Assembly: GCA_900547025.1 (NCBI GenBank)
Contig: UREZ01000010.1
Span: 1-32,445 of the forward strand
Length of the DNA stretch: 32,445 bases
From: an uncultured Collinsella sp.
GTDB taxonomy: Bacteria > Actinomycetota > Coriobacteriia > Coriobacteriales > Coriobacteriaceae
Direction of reading: 5' to 3'
The position numbers and the translations under genes are program-made. The notes beneath the pieces are model-generated. The model was given only the letters and a program-made list of their open reading frames with translations. It ran no database searches and was not told the DNA's origin. Each line of letters starts with the position of its first letter. Position 1 is the first letter of the stretch. Shown piece after piece: positions 19,814 to 29,100 of this stretch.

Positions 19814-22696
19814 ATGACGCTACTGTATTTCCTTACCCTGTTTCCGCTGGTACCGGCGCTGGGCATGCTGCTCGCGCGCGGTGACCGCGCTCGCGATGCG
19901 GTGGGGCTCATAGGCTCCGGCATTATTATGGCGGTGACAGTTGTAGTCGCCGTCATGTTTTTTGGCACGGGTCCGCAGAGCTTTGAGGTTGCCCCCGGCA
20001 CCTCGCATGTGCTCTCGATCATCAGCTCCGCCATCGATGTCATCCTGTGCGCCGTCATCCTGTACAACGCGTACAAATATAGGAACGCGCTCACCACGGT
20101 GCTCGGCATAGCCCAGCTGGTGGGCTCGCTCGCCTTTGCAGCCATGACGCTGCCCGCGGCCGAAGCCGTCACGGCGACGCCGCTCTACCTGGACTACATG
20201 AGTGTGATCATGGTCCTCGCCGTCGGTATCGTCGGCAGCCTAATCTGCGTGTATGCCCTGGGCTACATGAAGGACTTCCAGGCCCATGACGAGCACGAGG
20301 CTGCGCTGCGCGGGCAGACCGCGCCCGACCGTCGCCCGCAGTTCCTGGCGCTTATGTTCCTGTTCCTCTCGGCCATGTTCGTCATCGTGACGAGCGACAA
20401 CCTGGAGTGGCTGTTCTGCGGTTGGGAAATCACCACCGTGTGCTCGTTCCTCATGATTGGCTACACGCGCACGTCCGAGGCCATCAAAAACGCCTTTACC
20501 CAAATCATCCTCAACATGCTGGGCGGCATCGCGTTTTTGGCGGGCCTTATGTTCCTGCACTTCAACGGCATGCCGCTCACCATCTCGGGCATGATTGAGC
20601 TTTCCGGCGCCGGCACCGCGCAGTCCGCGCTGCTGGTGATGCCGGTCGTTCTGCTGTCACTCGCCGCACTCACCAAGGCCGCACAGATGCCGTTCCACAC
20701 TTGGCTGTTGGGTGCCATGGTTGCCCCCACGCCCACGAGCGCCCTGCTGCACTCGTCCACCATGGTCAAGGCCGGCGTGTTCCTGATGGTCAAGCTGAGC
20801 CCGCTCTATGCCATCTATCCCGTGACCGGCTTTATGGTCACGAGTGTGGGTGCCATCACGTTTTTGCTCGCTGCCCTCATGGCCATCTCGCAGAGTAACG
20901 CCAAGCGCGTGCTCGCGTACTCCACCATCTCCAACCTGGGCCTCATCAGTGCCTGCCTGGGTGTCGGCGCGCCCGAGGCCGTGTGGGCCGCCATCTTTCT
21001 AATCCTGTTCCATACGGTGGCAAAGTCGCTGCTGTTCCTGTGCGTGGGCACGGCCGAGCATCATATCGGCAGCCGCAATATCGAGGACATGGACGGTATG
21101 TTCAGCCGCATGCCGCATCTGACGCGCCTGATGATGCTGGGCATCATGGGCATGTTTGTGGCGCCGTTTGGCATGCTCGTGTCCAAGTGGGGCGCCCTGG
21201 TGGCGTTTGCGCAGACCGGTAACGTGCTCATGATCATGGTGCTGGCCTTTGGCTCGGCCGCGACATTCTTCTTCTGGGGCAAGTGGCTTGCCAAGCTTTC
21301 GGGCGTCGACCCCACGGCTCAAAACGTTGAGGTCAATGTCCATAAGACCGAATGGATGGCCCTCAACACCATCGCCGCGCTGCTGATTCTGTGCTGCGTG
21401 GCGTTCCCGGTTATCTCGAGCGGTCTGGTGTCGCCTTACTTGGCCATGGTGTTTGGCCGCGTGCCGTACGTTATTGGCAAGGATGCCATGTATCTGATGG
21501 TGGTTATCGTGGCGTTTATCGCCGTGGTGCTGCTGACTTCATTCCGCGTGAGCAATAAACCGCACGTAAACGTATATCTTTCGGGCGTGGGAACCGACAA
21601 ATATCGCCATTTCCGCGGCTCGATGGGACACGAGGTGAAGGCCGAAAAGCGCAATTGGTACTCGGAGGACGCCCTTGGCGAGAAGCGTATTGGCCCCGCG
21701 GGTAGCGTCGTGTGCTGCAGCATTATCTTGTTTGCCCTGCTGTGTTGCGCGTGGATTGGGCCCGAGCGACTTGCCATGAGTGCGCCCTCGGTGCTGCGCG
21801 GCAAGTATTTCGAAGGCTCGGGTGTCGTGGGCATATTTATTGGCACCGTGGCGTTTGCCTTGCTGGCGCCTTTGGTTGGTGGCCTGATCGACGGCCTTGA
21901 CCGCAAGCTGTCCGCCCGCATGCAGGGCCGCGTGGGCCCGCGCCTGCTGCAGCCTTTCTACGACGTTGCCAAGCTGCTGCGCAAGGCCCCCGCCAGCGTA
22001 AACACCATGGACGATACCTATATGGCGTGCGCACTCATCTTCACCGTCGTGGGCGGCGGCATCTTTGTGTCGGGTTCCAACACGCTGTTGTGCGCCTTTA
22101 TGGTTACGCTCGCCGCGATCTTTGTGGTGCTGGCGTCCGCCTCGACGCAAAGCCCGTTTGCCCAGGTCGGCGCCGACCGTGAGCTGCTGCAGGTCATGAG
22201 TTACGAGCCCGCCGTTCTGCTGATGAGCGTGGGCCTGTATCTCGCCACCGACAGCTTCGATTCCATTGCTGTGACCGGGCAGTCGGCGCCCATCATCGTG
22301 TACAGTGCGCCCATTTTCCTGGCGCTGCTTGCGGTACTCACCATCAAGCTGCGCAAGTCGCCGTTTGACCTTTCGTACTCACATCACGCGCATCAGGAGA
22401 TTGTCCAGGGCGTCGCCACCGAGATGAGCGGCGGCACGCTGGCCAAGATGACCCTTATGCACTGGTGCGAGACCGTGCTGTTTTTGATGTGGGTAGGCAT
22501 GTTCTTTGTTTGGGACAACCCGGTGAGCTGGGTGGTCGCCCTGGTCGTGATGGCCGCGACGTATTTTGTCGAGGTCCTGATCGACAACACCTTCGCACGC
22601 AGCACCTGGCGCAGCTGCTTTAGGCTCGGATGGGGCGTGGCGCTGGTGTTTGGCCTGCTCAACCTTATGCCCATCCTCGTCGACGTATTTATTTAG
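19814..22696 (+). CDS. echA-echB: Fused EchA-EchB membrane subunit of energy-converting [NiFe] hydrogenase
   Basis: One 960-residue polypeptide carries two subunits that are normally separate. Residues about 1-590 are an EchA/HycC/NuoL-type ion-translocating antiporter with many transmembrane helices and the blocks NLEWLFCGWEITTVCSFLMIGYTR, KAAQMPFHTWLLGAMVAPTPTSALLHSSTMVKAGVFL and FHTVAKSLLFLCVG. After a hydrophilic linker (about 585-635), residues about 640-960 are an EchB/HycD/NuoH-type subunit with DRKLSARMQGRVGPRLLQPFYDVAKLL, GADRELLQVMSYEPA and KSPFDLSYSHHAHQEIVQG. The complex pumps ions while ferredoxin electrons make H2. GGGGGAG precedes the ATG with 7-bp spacing. It is the first gene of a tight five-gene operon, 12 bp before echC. 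Confidence 0.92.
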   Translation: MTLLYFLTLFPLVPALGMLLARGDRARDAVGLIGSGIIMAVTVVVAVMFFGTGPQSFEVAPGTSHVLSIISSAIDVILCAVILYNAYKYRNALTTVLGIAQLVGSLAFAAMTLPAAEAVTATPLYLDYMSVIMVLAVGIVGSLICVYALGYMKDFQAHDEHEAALRGQTAPDRRPQFLALMFLFLSAMFVIVTSDNLEWLFCGWEITTVCSFLMIGYTRTSEAIKNAFTQIILNMLGGIAFLAGLMFLHFNGMPLTISGMIELSGAGTAQSALLVMPVVLLSLAALTKAAQMPFHTWLLGAMVAPTPTSALLHSSTMVKAGVFLMVKLSPLYAIYPVTGFMVTSVGAITFLLAALMAISQSNAKRVLAYSTISNLGLISACLGVGAPEAVWAAIFLILFHTVAKSLLFLCVGTAEHHIGSRNIEDMDGMFSRMPHLTRLMMLGIMGMFVAPFGMLVSKWGALVAFAQTGNVLMIMVLAFGSAATFFFWGKWLAKLSGVDPTAQNVEVNVHKTEWMALNTIAALLILCCVAFPVISSGLVSPYLAMVFGRVPYVIGKDAMYLMVVIVAFIAVVLLTSFRVSNKPHVNVYLSGVGTDKYRHFRGSMGHEVKAEKRNWYSEDALGEKRIGPAGSVVCCSIILFALLCCAWIGPERLAMSAPSVLRGKYFEGSGVVGIFIGTVAFALLAPLVGGLIDGLDRKLSARMQGRVGPRLLQPFYDVAKLLRKAPASVNTMDDTYMACALIFTVVGGGIFVSGSNTLLCAFMVTLAAIFVVLASASTQSPFAQVGADRELLQVMSYEPAVLLMSVGLYLATDSFDSIAVTGQSAPIIVYSAPIFLALLAVLTIKLRKSPFDLSYSHHAHQEIVQGVATEMSGGTLAKMTLMHWCETVLFLMWVGMFFVWDNPVSWVVALVVMAATYFVEVLIDNTFARSTWRSCFRLGWGVALVFGLLNLMPILVDVFI

Positions 22697-22708
22697 GAGG
22701 CGGCATCC

Positions 22709-23263
22709 ATGGATCATAAAATGTCGCGCTCGCCGTGGGTTATTCATTACGACGGTTCGAGCTGCAACGGATGCGATATCGAGGTGCTGGCCTCGCTCAC
22801 GCCACTGTTCGATGCGGAGCGCTTTGGCGTGGTCAACACCGGCAACCCTAAGCATGCGGATATCTTTTTGGTGACGGGGTCGGTCAATGCCCAGAACCTG
22901 CCCGTCGTGCGCCAGATCTACAACCAGATGCTCGAGCCCAAGTGCGTGGTGGCCTGCGGCATCTGCGCGTGTTCGGGCGGCGTGTTCCGCGATGCCTATA
23001 ACGTGATCGGCGGCGTGGACCGCGCGATTCCCGTGGACGTGTACGCGCCCGGGTGCGCCATTCGCCCCGAGACCGTGATCGATGCCATCGTGGAGGCGTG
23101 CGGCATCCTGGACCAGAAGGAGGCCGTGATGCGCGCCGGCGGCGATCCGCTCACCGTGGGCGGTGCCGCAACCTGGGACGGTGGCGTTGAGCTGGGCGAG
23201 GACGGGTTTGTGGCTGCTGCGGAGGCCGGCGACGCGCCCGTCGCTGCAAAGGAGGCCGAGTAA
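22709..23263 (+). CDS. echC: Ech hydrogenase small subunit (NuoB-like)
   Basis: The 184-residue product is the iron-sulfur small subunit that passes electrons to the NiFe site. Ligands to the proximal [4Fe-4S] cluster are visible as Cys19 and Cys22 (SSCNGCD), Cys86 in CACSGG and Cys116 in YAPGC. GSVN (57-60) is also conserved. The C-terminal 45 residues are an acidic and Ala-rich tail not usual for NuoB. GGAGG lies upstream of the ATG. Its stop overlaps the next start (TAATG). Confidence 0.93.
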   Translation: MDHKMSRSPWVIHYDGSSCNGCDIEVLASLTPLFDAERFGVVNTGNPKHADIFLVTGSVNAQNLPVVRQIYNQMLEPKCVVACGICACSGGVFRDAYNVIGGVDRAIPVDVYAPGCAIRPETVIDAIVEACGILDQKEAVMRAGGDPLTVGGAATWDGGVELGEDGFVAAAEAGDAPVAAKEAE

Positions 23264-23982
23264 TGCAAAAGGCTATCTATACCACCGTCGGGATCGACGA
23301 GCTCCTGTCGCATGTCCAGGCGCTCAAGGGCGTCGGCGCGCGCTTTGTGCAAATGCACGCCGAGCGCAACGTCGACGACGGCACGTATCGCCTGGTCTAT
23401 ACGTTTATCAACGTTCGTGTTGCTCAGGAGCAGATTGCGCAGGACGGCAGCTATGCGATCGAGAACCTGGTGGTTGAGGGAATTAATCAGTACCAGGAGA
23501 TTCCGTCCATCAGCTCGTACTATCCGGCAGTATTCCCGTTTGAAAACGAAGCGCACGACCTGTTTGGTCTTGCCATCACCGATATGCAGATTGACTTTAA
23601 GGGCTTTTTCTACCAGGTCTCGACTGCCGAGCCCATGAGCGTTATCACGCCCGAGGTGAAGGCCGCGCGCGAGAAAGCCATGAAGGTCCGTGCCGCTGCC
23701 GAGGCCAAGGCGCGCAAGGCCGCGGCCGAGAAGGCTGCTACTGCCACGGCCGCTGCGGGGGAGGGCACTGCGGGCGCTGGCGATGCTGCGGGCGCTGCCG
23801 TCGCTCAGCCCGCTGCGGCTGCCGGCTCCGATGCTCAGCACGATGAAACTGCTGCGAAGGCCGCGCTCAAGGCTGCCGAGATGGAGGCAAAGCTCGCCGC
23901 CATGGATCCCGAGAAAGCGGCCAAGGTCCGCGCGGCGCTTGCCGCCAAGGCCGCCCGCGACAAGCAGAAAAAGGAGGCGTAA
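23263..23982 (+). CDS. echD: Ech hydrogenase NuoC-like subunit with Ala/Lys-rich C-terminal extension
   Basis: The first about 130 residues match the 30-kDa (NuoC/EchD) subunit, including YYPAVFPFENEAHDLFGL (86-103), the conserved block that contacts the large subunit. The last about 110 residues (131-239) are a low-complexity Ala, Lys and Glu helix-forming tail (for example AAREKAMKVRAAAEAKARKA) that ordinary EchD lacks. The start codon overlaps the echC stop. The stop is 5 bp before echE. Confidence 0.9.
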   Translation: MQKAIYTTVGIDELLSHVQALKGVGARFVQMHAERNVDDGTYRLVYTFINVRVAQEQIAQDGSYAIENLVVEGINQYQEIPSISSYYPAVFPFENEAHDLFGLAITDMQIDFKGFFYQVSTAEPMSVITPEVKAAREKAMKVRAAAEAKARKAAAEKAATATAAAGEGTAGAGDAAGAAVAQPAAAAGSDAQHDETAAKAALKAAEMEAKLAAMDPEKAAKVRAALAAKAARDKQKKEA

Positions 23983-23987
23983 GGCCC

Positions 23988-25076
23988 ATGGCACATCGCT
24001 CCGTTATTCCGTTTGGCCCGCAGCACCCGGTGCTGCCCGAGCCGCTTCATCTGGACCTGGTGATCGAGGACGACCGCGTCATCGAGGCAATTCCGCAGAT
24101 CGGCTTTGTGCACCGCGGACTCGAGAAGCTCACCGAAAAGCGTGATATGCACCAGTTTGGCTACATCGCCGAGCGCATCTGCGGCATCTGCGCCGTGGGC
24201 CACAGCTGCGGCTATGCCAGCGCCTGCGAGCGCATGCTCGACATCGAGGTGCCCGGCCGCGTGCAGTATATCCGCACCATTTTGCACGAGCTTTCGCGCA
24301 TCCACTCGCATCTGCTGTGGCTGGGCCTGCTTGCCGACGCCTTTGGCTTCGAGGCGCTGTTCTATCGGTCATGGACCCTGCGCGAGCAGATTCTCAAGAT
24401 TTTCGAGAGCACTTGCGGCGGACGCGTGATCCTTTCGATTAACGAGATCGGCGGCCTTAAGCACGACATTGAGGATTCCGAGCTGGCGGGTATTGTCCAG
24501 ACGCTCGACGCTATGCGCCCTGACTACGAGGCCGTGGTGCATACATTTTTGGACGACAATAGCTGCGGCGAGCGCCTGCATGGCGTGGGCGTGATCAGCA
24601 AGAAGGACGCGCTGGATCTGTCGATGGTCGGCCCGTTCGGTCGCGCCTCGGGCGTGGATTATGACGTGCGCATGTTCGGTGACGGTGCCTATGCGGACTT
24701 GGTTGCGTTTGAGCCGATTGTTGCCACCGATGGCGACTGTTATGCCCGCTGCCAGGTGCGTTGTGCCGAGGTTACGCAGGCCATGGACATTATCAAGGAG
24801 CTTATCGGCAAGATTCCGCACGACGGTATCGGCGGGCGTACCAAGCTCACGCCGGCCGACGGCGCGCGCGGCGAGGTTGTGATTGAGCAGCCGCGCGGCG
24901 AGGCGTACTACTATGTGCGCGGCAACGGCACCAAGAATCTGGACCGTTTTCGCGTGCGCACGCCGACGTCGCAGAACCTGGCGGGTCTGACACATGCGCT
25001 GCAGGGTGTGCTCCTTGCCAACGTGCCCATGATTATCCTGACCATTGACCCCTGCATTAGCTGCACGGAAAGGTAG
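23988..25076 (+). CDS. echE: Ech hydrogenase large subunit, [NiFe] catalytic
   Basis: The 362-residue NuoD-like protein keeps all four NiFe ligands: Cys65 and Cys68 in RICGIC near the N-terminus, and Cys356 and Cys359 in DPCISC at the C-terminus. These separate it from complex I NuoD, which has lost them. Only TER follows the last Cys, so there is no maturation-protease peptide to remove, as in other Ech and CooH large subunits. Its reaction is 2 H+ plus 2 electrons to H2, reversible. AAGGAGG lies 10 bp before the ATG. Hyp maturation genes are not in the window. Confidence 0.95.
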   Translation: MAHRSVIPFGPQHPVLPEPLHLDLVIEDDRVIEAIPQIGFVHRGLEKLTEKRDMHQFGYIAERICGICAVGHSCGYASACERMLDIEVPGRVQYIRTILHELSRIHSHLLWLGLLADAFGFEALFYRSWTLREQILKIFESTCGGRVILSINEIGGLKHDIEDSELAGIVQTLDAMRPDYEAVVHTFLDDNSCGERLHGVGVISKKDALDLSMVGPFGRASGVDYDVRMFGDGAYADLVAFEPIVATDGDCYARCQVRCAEVTQAMDIIKELIGKIPHDGIGGRTKLTPADGARGEVVIEQPRGEAYYYVRGNGTKNLDRFRVRTPTSQNLAGLTHALQGVLLANVPMIILTIDPCISCTER

Positions 25077-25083
25077 GCGCGGC

Positions 25084-25425
25084 ATGAGTTTACTGACATT
25101 TGCCAAGACGGCCTTGGGTTCTATGGTCAAGCAGCCGGTAACGGTGTGCTATCCGCAGGAGAAGCTCGCGGCACCCGAGCGTCTGCGCGGACATATCGTC
25201 AACGACATGGACGTGTGCATCTGCTGCGGCATGTGCGCGCGCCGCTGCCCGGCGGGTGCGCTCGCGGTCGATCGCAAGGGTGGAACGTGGTCGATTGACC
25301 CGTACGCGTGCGTGGTGTGCGGCGAGTGCATCGAGAGCTGCCCCAAGCGCTGCCTGACTATGGATACCGCCCGCACTCCGGTCGCGTCGGACAAGACTCC
25401 CACGGTGGAAACCAAACCGGAATAG
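25084..25425 (+). CDS. echF: Ech hydrogenase ferredoxin-like subunit (2x[4Fe-4S])
   Basis: The 113-residue protein has two complete [4Fe-4S] motifs: Cys45, Cys48, Cys51, Cys55 and Cys76, Cys79, Cys82, Cys86. It should pass electrons from soluble ferredoxin to the small subunit. The start at 25084 (MSLLTF) is 7 bp after echE, with GGTAGGCG upstream; the same frame opens earlier, inside echE. It is the last gene of the operon. No formate dehydrogenase or CO dehydrogenase gene is present, so ferredoxin is the likely electron donor. Confidence 0.93.
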   Translation: MSLLTFAKTALGSMVKQPVTVCYPQEKLAAPERLRGHIVNDMDVCICCGMCARRCPAGALAVDRKGGTWSIDPYACVVCGECIESCPKRCLTMDTARTPVASDKTPTVETKPE

Positions 25426-25435
25426 AGCTGGGATA

Positions 25436-25467
25436 GGGGCCGATGGGGCAAATGCCCCACCGGCCCC
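25436..25467. terminator. Long hairpin ending the Ech operon
   Basis: GGGGCCG-TGGGGCA and TGCCCCA-CGGCCCC fold with an AA loop and one mismatch. There is no strong T-run after it, so it may act as a terminator or as an RNA-protecting hairpin. Confidence 0.6.
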
Positions 25468-25499
25468 GCGCTTAAACGAGCGGTGGAGCCGCCGCGAAC

Positions 25500-25648
25500 A
25501 AAACTATGCCGGATTACTACGATAAATCGCCTGCCCCCAACCACGCCGCATTTGGCAAAATCAGTGCAGGTAGACGGCTTGCAGTTTTGCGAAAAAGTCA
25601 CGCGTGGTCGGGGATCTCATTTTTATCGTAGTAAACCGGCATAGTTTT
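25500..25648. repeat. Large hairpin element A (27-bp terminal arms)
   Basis: AAAACTATGCCGG...TTACTACGATAAA at 25500-25526 is complementary, with one mismatch, to 25622-25648. Inside, CCCCCAACCACG and CGTGGTCGGGG form a second pairing. No ORF is supported. It shares motifs with element B. Confidence 0.85.
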
Positions 25649-25734
25649 GAAATGTCACCATATCAGTAACAGCCCTTGATCTCCCGTGGACGGAGGAAAA
25701 CGGATCATTTTGGCCCTGCGAGGGCCGCCACGTG

Positions 25735-25907
25735 ACCCCGCCGCCACGAAACCGGCCCATCTACTACTTTTGAGTGGCAACCCCCAACCATAGCGAAAAA
25801 CGCAAAAACAAAACCGCAGGTAGAACACCTGCGGTTTTTTATGAAACGCGGTTATGGTCAGGGGTATCGGGCTAAACGTAGTAGATGGGCCGGTTTCGTG
25901 GCGGGGT
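25735..25907. repeat. Large hairpin element B with nested terminator
   Basis: Arms of about 30 bp: ACCCCGCC...CATCTACTAC (25735-25767) and GTAGTAGATG...GGCGGGGT (25878-25907), with a 3-base extra CCG on one side. It shares CCGG, TACTAC and CCCCCAACCA on the left and TGGTC, GGGG and CGTAGTA on the right with element A. Confidence 0.85.
25811..25840 (+). terminator. Intrinsic terminator inside hairpin element B
   Basis: AACCGCAGGT pairs with ACCTGCGGTT around AGAAC, followed by a TTTTTT run. It could stop readthrough from the hydrogenase operon. Confidence 0.85.
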
Positions 25908-25995
25908 TTATTAATCAACCCCCTCTGGCTGGAGAAAATTGGGCCATTTTGGCCCGTCTATCTTCGGTCGCACCCGTTTTCCTGCGAAAACGCCG

Positions 25996-26075
25996 TGTCT
26001 CAACTTTGGTGAGACATTTGTCTCACGCTCAAAATCGAATCTGGAACGTGTGTCACCTGCCCAAATTGTGTCTCA
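25996..26075. promoter_or_regulatory. TGTCTCA motif cluster upstream of the adhesin
   Basis: TGTCTCA occurs at 25996-26002, 26019-26025 and 26069-26075, and its inverse TGAGACA at 26010-26016. The middle pair forms the palindrome TGAGACATTTGTCTCA (26010-26025). Candidate operators for the adhesin gene. I could not assign -35 and -10 boxes. Confidence 0.6.
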
Positions 26076-26126
26076 TTCCGTAACTTTAGGCTGATGCAAG
26101 GTCAAGCCCGCGAGAAGGGAGACGCG

Positions 26127-29100
26127 ATGAGCAAGCACACGAGGGGTCTCTTGGCGGTGATACTGGCCGTAGTGCTGGTGTTGCCGGCTGCAGCATTTGC
26201 CATGCTGCCCGAGGCCAACGCCAGGTCCAGTACGGGAATGGACGGGCCGACAGTGAGCGGGCCGACGGTTGTCGACCCCGACACCACCGGACGCTGGGAA
26301 ATCTGGGCGGCCGGCCACAGCGGTAATAAAGTAACGACCCAAAACGTCGGTCGAATCTGGACCGACAAGACGGTCATGGCAACCGGAGAAAACAAAGCGT
26401 CAGATTTTGTGACTACGCTTTCGGCGATGTCCTCAACGTCTAATTCGACCGTGACGGTCACCACGCCACTCGACATCGTGATGGTGTTGGATGCCTCCGG
26501 CTCGATGGATGATCCTATGGGTGGCGGAGATCGCACCAAGCGTATCGATGCACTGAAGGGCGCTGCGAACAGCTTTATCGATACCATCGCCAAACAAAAC
26601 GAGGCTATCGAGGGCGTTGATAGGCAGCATAGGGTTGCCATTGTTAAGTTTGCGGGTGATAAGACTGATAAGGTCGGCAATGACACGTACTATCAAGGCC
26701 AATACAAGTACAACCACTCGCAGGTAATGAAGGGTTTGACCGATTGCTTCGGCGGCAACGTGAAAGCTCTTAAGGATACAGTTGCTGGAATCAAGCCAAG
26801 CGGTGCTACGCGTGCCGACTATGGTCTGGAACTGGCCGGGGATATCACTTCTGGTCGCGCAGATGCCAAGAAGATCGTTGTGTTCTTTACCGACGGCAAG
26901 CCAACGAGCTACAGCGAGTTTGATTCTGACGTCGCCAATGCTGCCGTGACGGCTGCCAAGAAGATGAAGGATGGCAAGGCCACCGTTTATACCATCGGCA
27001 TCTTTAGTGGAGCGGACCCTGTTGCCGATCCCTCGAAAAAGGGGACAAGCGACGTCAACAAGTTTATGCACGCCGTGTCGAGTAATTATCCCGATGCCAC
27101 GTCGTATGCGAGCGACGAGCTTGGCACGCGCGCGGAAAATTCCGACTACTACAAGTCGGCGACCAATGCTGAAGAGCTCAAGAAGGTCTTCGACGACATC
27201 TCACAGGCCATCACATCGGAGCCGCCTTATCCGACCGAAATCCATAAGGGCTACGACGAGACCAAGTCCGGCTACATCACGTTTACCGACGAGCTGGGCG
27301 ACTTTATGCAGGTCGACGGATTTACCGAAGTCGTCATCAACGGCATGTCGTTTACCAAGGCGAGCAAGACGGTCAACAAAGAAACCAATACCGACACCTA
27401 CGAGTTTTCCGGCAAGGCAAAAGACCTGCTCATCACCGTGCAGCGTGCTGGCGATGACAATCCCCGGAAGGGCGATATCGTAACGGTTAACATTCCTGCG
27501 TCGTTGATTCCGCTGAGTCACTTTAAGACCGTAGACGGCAAGCTTTCGGTCGACAACGTTAAGCCCATTCAGGTGAAGTATGCCTCGAGCGTGAAGAGCG
27601 CCGCACTTGACAACCTGTTTACGCCCGAGAAGGTAGCAGGGCTCAAGAACTACATCGAGCATAATACGACTGTCGTTGACGGCACCAAGACCGTGAGCTT
27701 CTACGCGAACAAGTGGAGCGGTGGTGCGCTGGGTGATACGGTTGCGACCTTTGAGCCGGCCGACACCAACCGCTACTACTACTTCCAGAAGCAGACTCCC
27801 ATTTACGCGGATAAGGACTGCACGCAGCCTGCAAAGAATTCGCTGGCAGATACTGGCACCTATTACTACAAGGATGAGTTTGAGGAGCGGGGCTCGAACG
27901 GCGAGGCCAAGCCCGCCACTGCTGTCATCGAGTTTGTCGGCGGCGACGCAGCGAAGTTTGACGGCGCTCTTGTTGCCGACGAGGACGGCAACCTTTCGTT
28001 TAGCGTGGGAACCGCGCGTTTGGCCTTTATCGATGAGCTCCACACTACCAAGGGCAGCGTGGGCGGCAACAGCACTGGTACCGCGACCGACGTTCTCAAC
28101 CCCAAGTGGAACAACGTGTCTGCCAAGGCGACCGCGACGCATGTCAATTCCTACCTGGGCAACAACGGCAAGATCAGCTTTGCGTATGACATGACGCCGG
28201 CAATGGTGAACACCAAGGCCAGCTTTGGCCTGACCAAGGTGCTCAAGGGTCGCGACTGGACGAATGCTGACGCGTTTGAGTTTGGCCTGACATCCGAGAG
28301 CGGCGCCCCGATGCCTGCGGCTAGGACTGCGACCGTGCGCAAGGCTGACCTGGACCAGGGCAAGGCTGCCATCGACTTCGGCACGATCGAATACACCGAA
28401 CCTGGCACGTACGTCTACAAGGTCAGTGAAAAGCATGCCGGGACCACGATTGACGGCATCGCCTACAGCAAGAACGTCGCGGAGATCACCGTGACGGTAA
28501 CGCCCGACAAGAAGGGCGAGCTGAGCGCTGGCGTGAAGGTGACCTCGGGCGAGACCGAGTTCAAGAACGTTTACGCCACGAATCCCGTTGAGTCCAGCGT
28601 CACCGACCAGATTACCGTGACCAAGTCTCTGACCGGGCGTGACCTTACGGCCGACGAGTTCAGCTTTGAGCTGCTCGAAATCATTGACAAGGAAGTTAAG
28701 CCTGTCGAGACCGTTAAGAACGCCGCCGACGGCAAGGTGACGTTCAGTGCCATCAAGTACACCGAGATCGGCCAGCACACCTACAAGCTGCATGAGGTTA
28801 AGGGTAACGCCGGCGGTATTGACTACGATGACGCGGTCTACACCATCGTGACGACCATCGCCGATAACGGCAAGGGCCAGCTGGTTGCCACGCACGAGCT
28901 GAAGGACGCCAAGGACGTCAAGAGCATCGAGTTCAAGAACGCCTACACCACGAATGCTACCGAGGCATCGCTTGCGGGTATCAAGAATCTGCAGGTTGAC
29001 GACGCTCTGACCCCGGCTGATATCACCGGCAAGTTCACCTTTACCGTGACCGGTGAAGAGGGCGCGCCTATGCCTGCGAGCACGAGCGTGCACAACGACG

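Noticed and set aside
19814..25425. Respiratory complex I (nuo) fragment
   Set aside because: The large subunit retains RICGIC and DPCISC nickel ligands, which complex I lacks, and only Ech-type subunits are present.
19814..25425. Formate hydrogenlyase operon
   Set aside because: No formate dehydrogenase, HycB-type or HycI protease gene lies in the operon, and the set of subunits matches Ech.
26094..26126. Upstream start of the adhesin
   Set aside because: The additional residues (MQGQAREKGDA) precede the signal peptide and the ATG lacks a ribosome site; AAGGGAG favours 26127.
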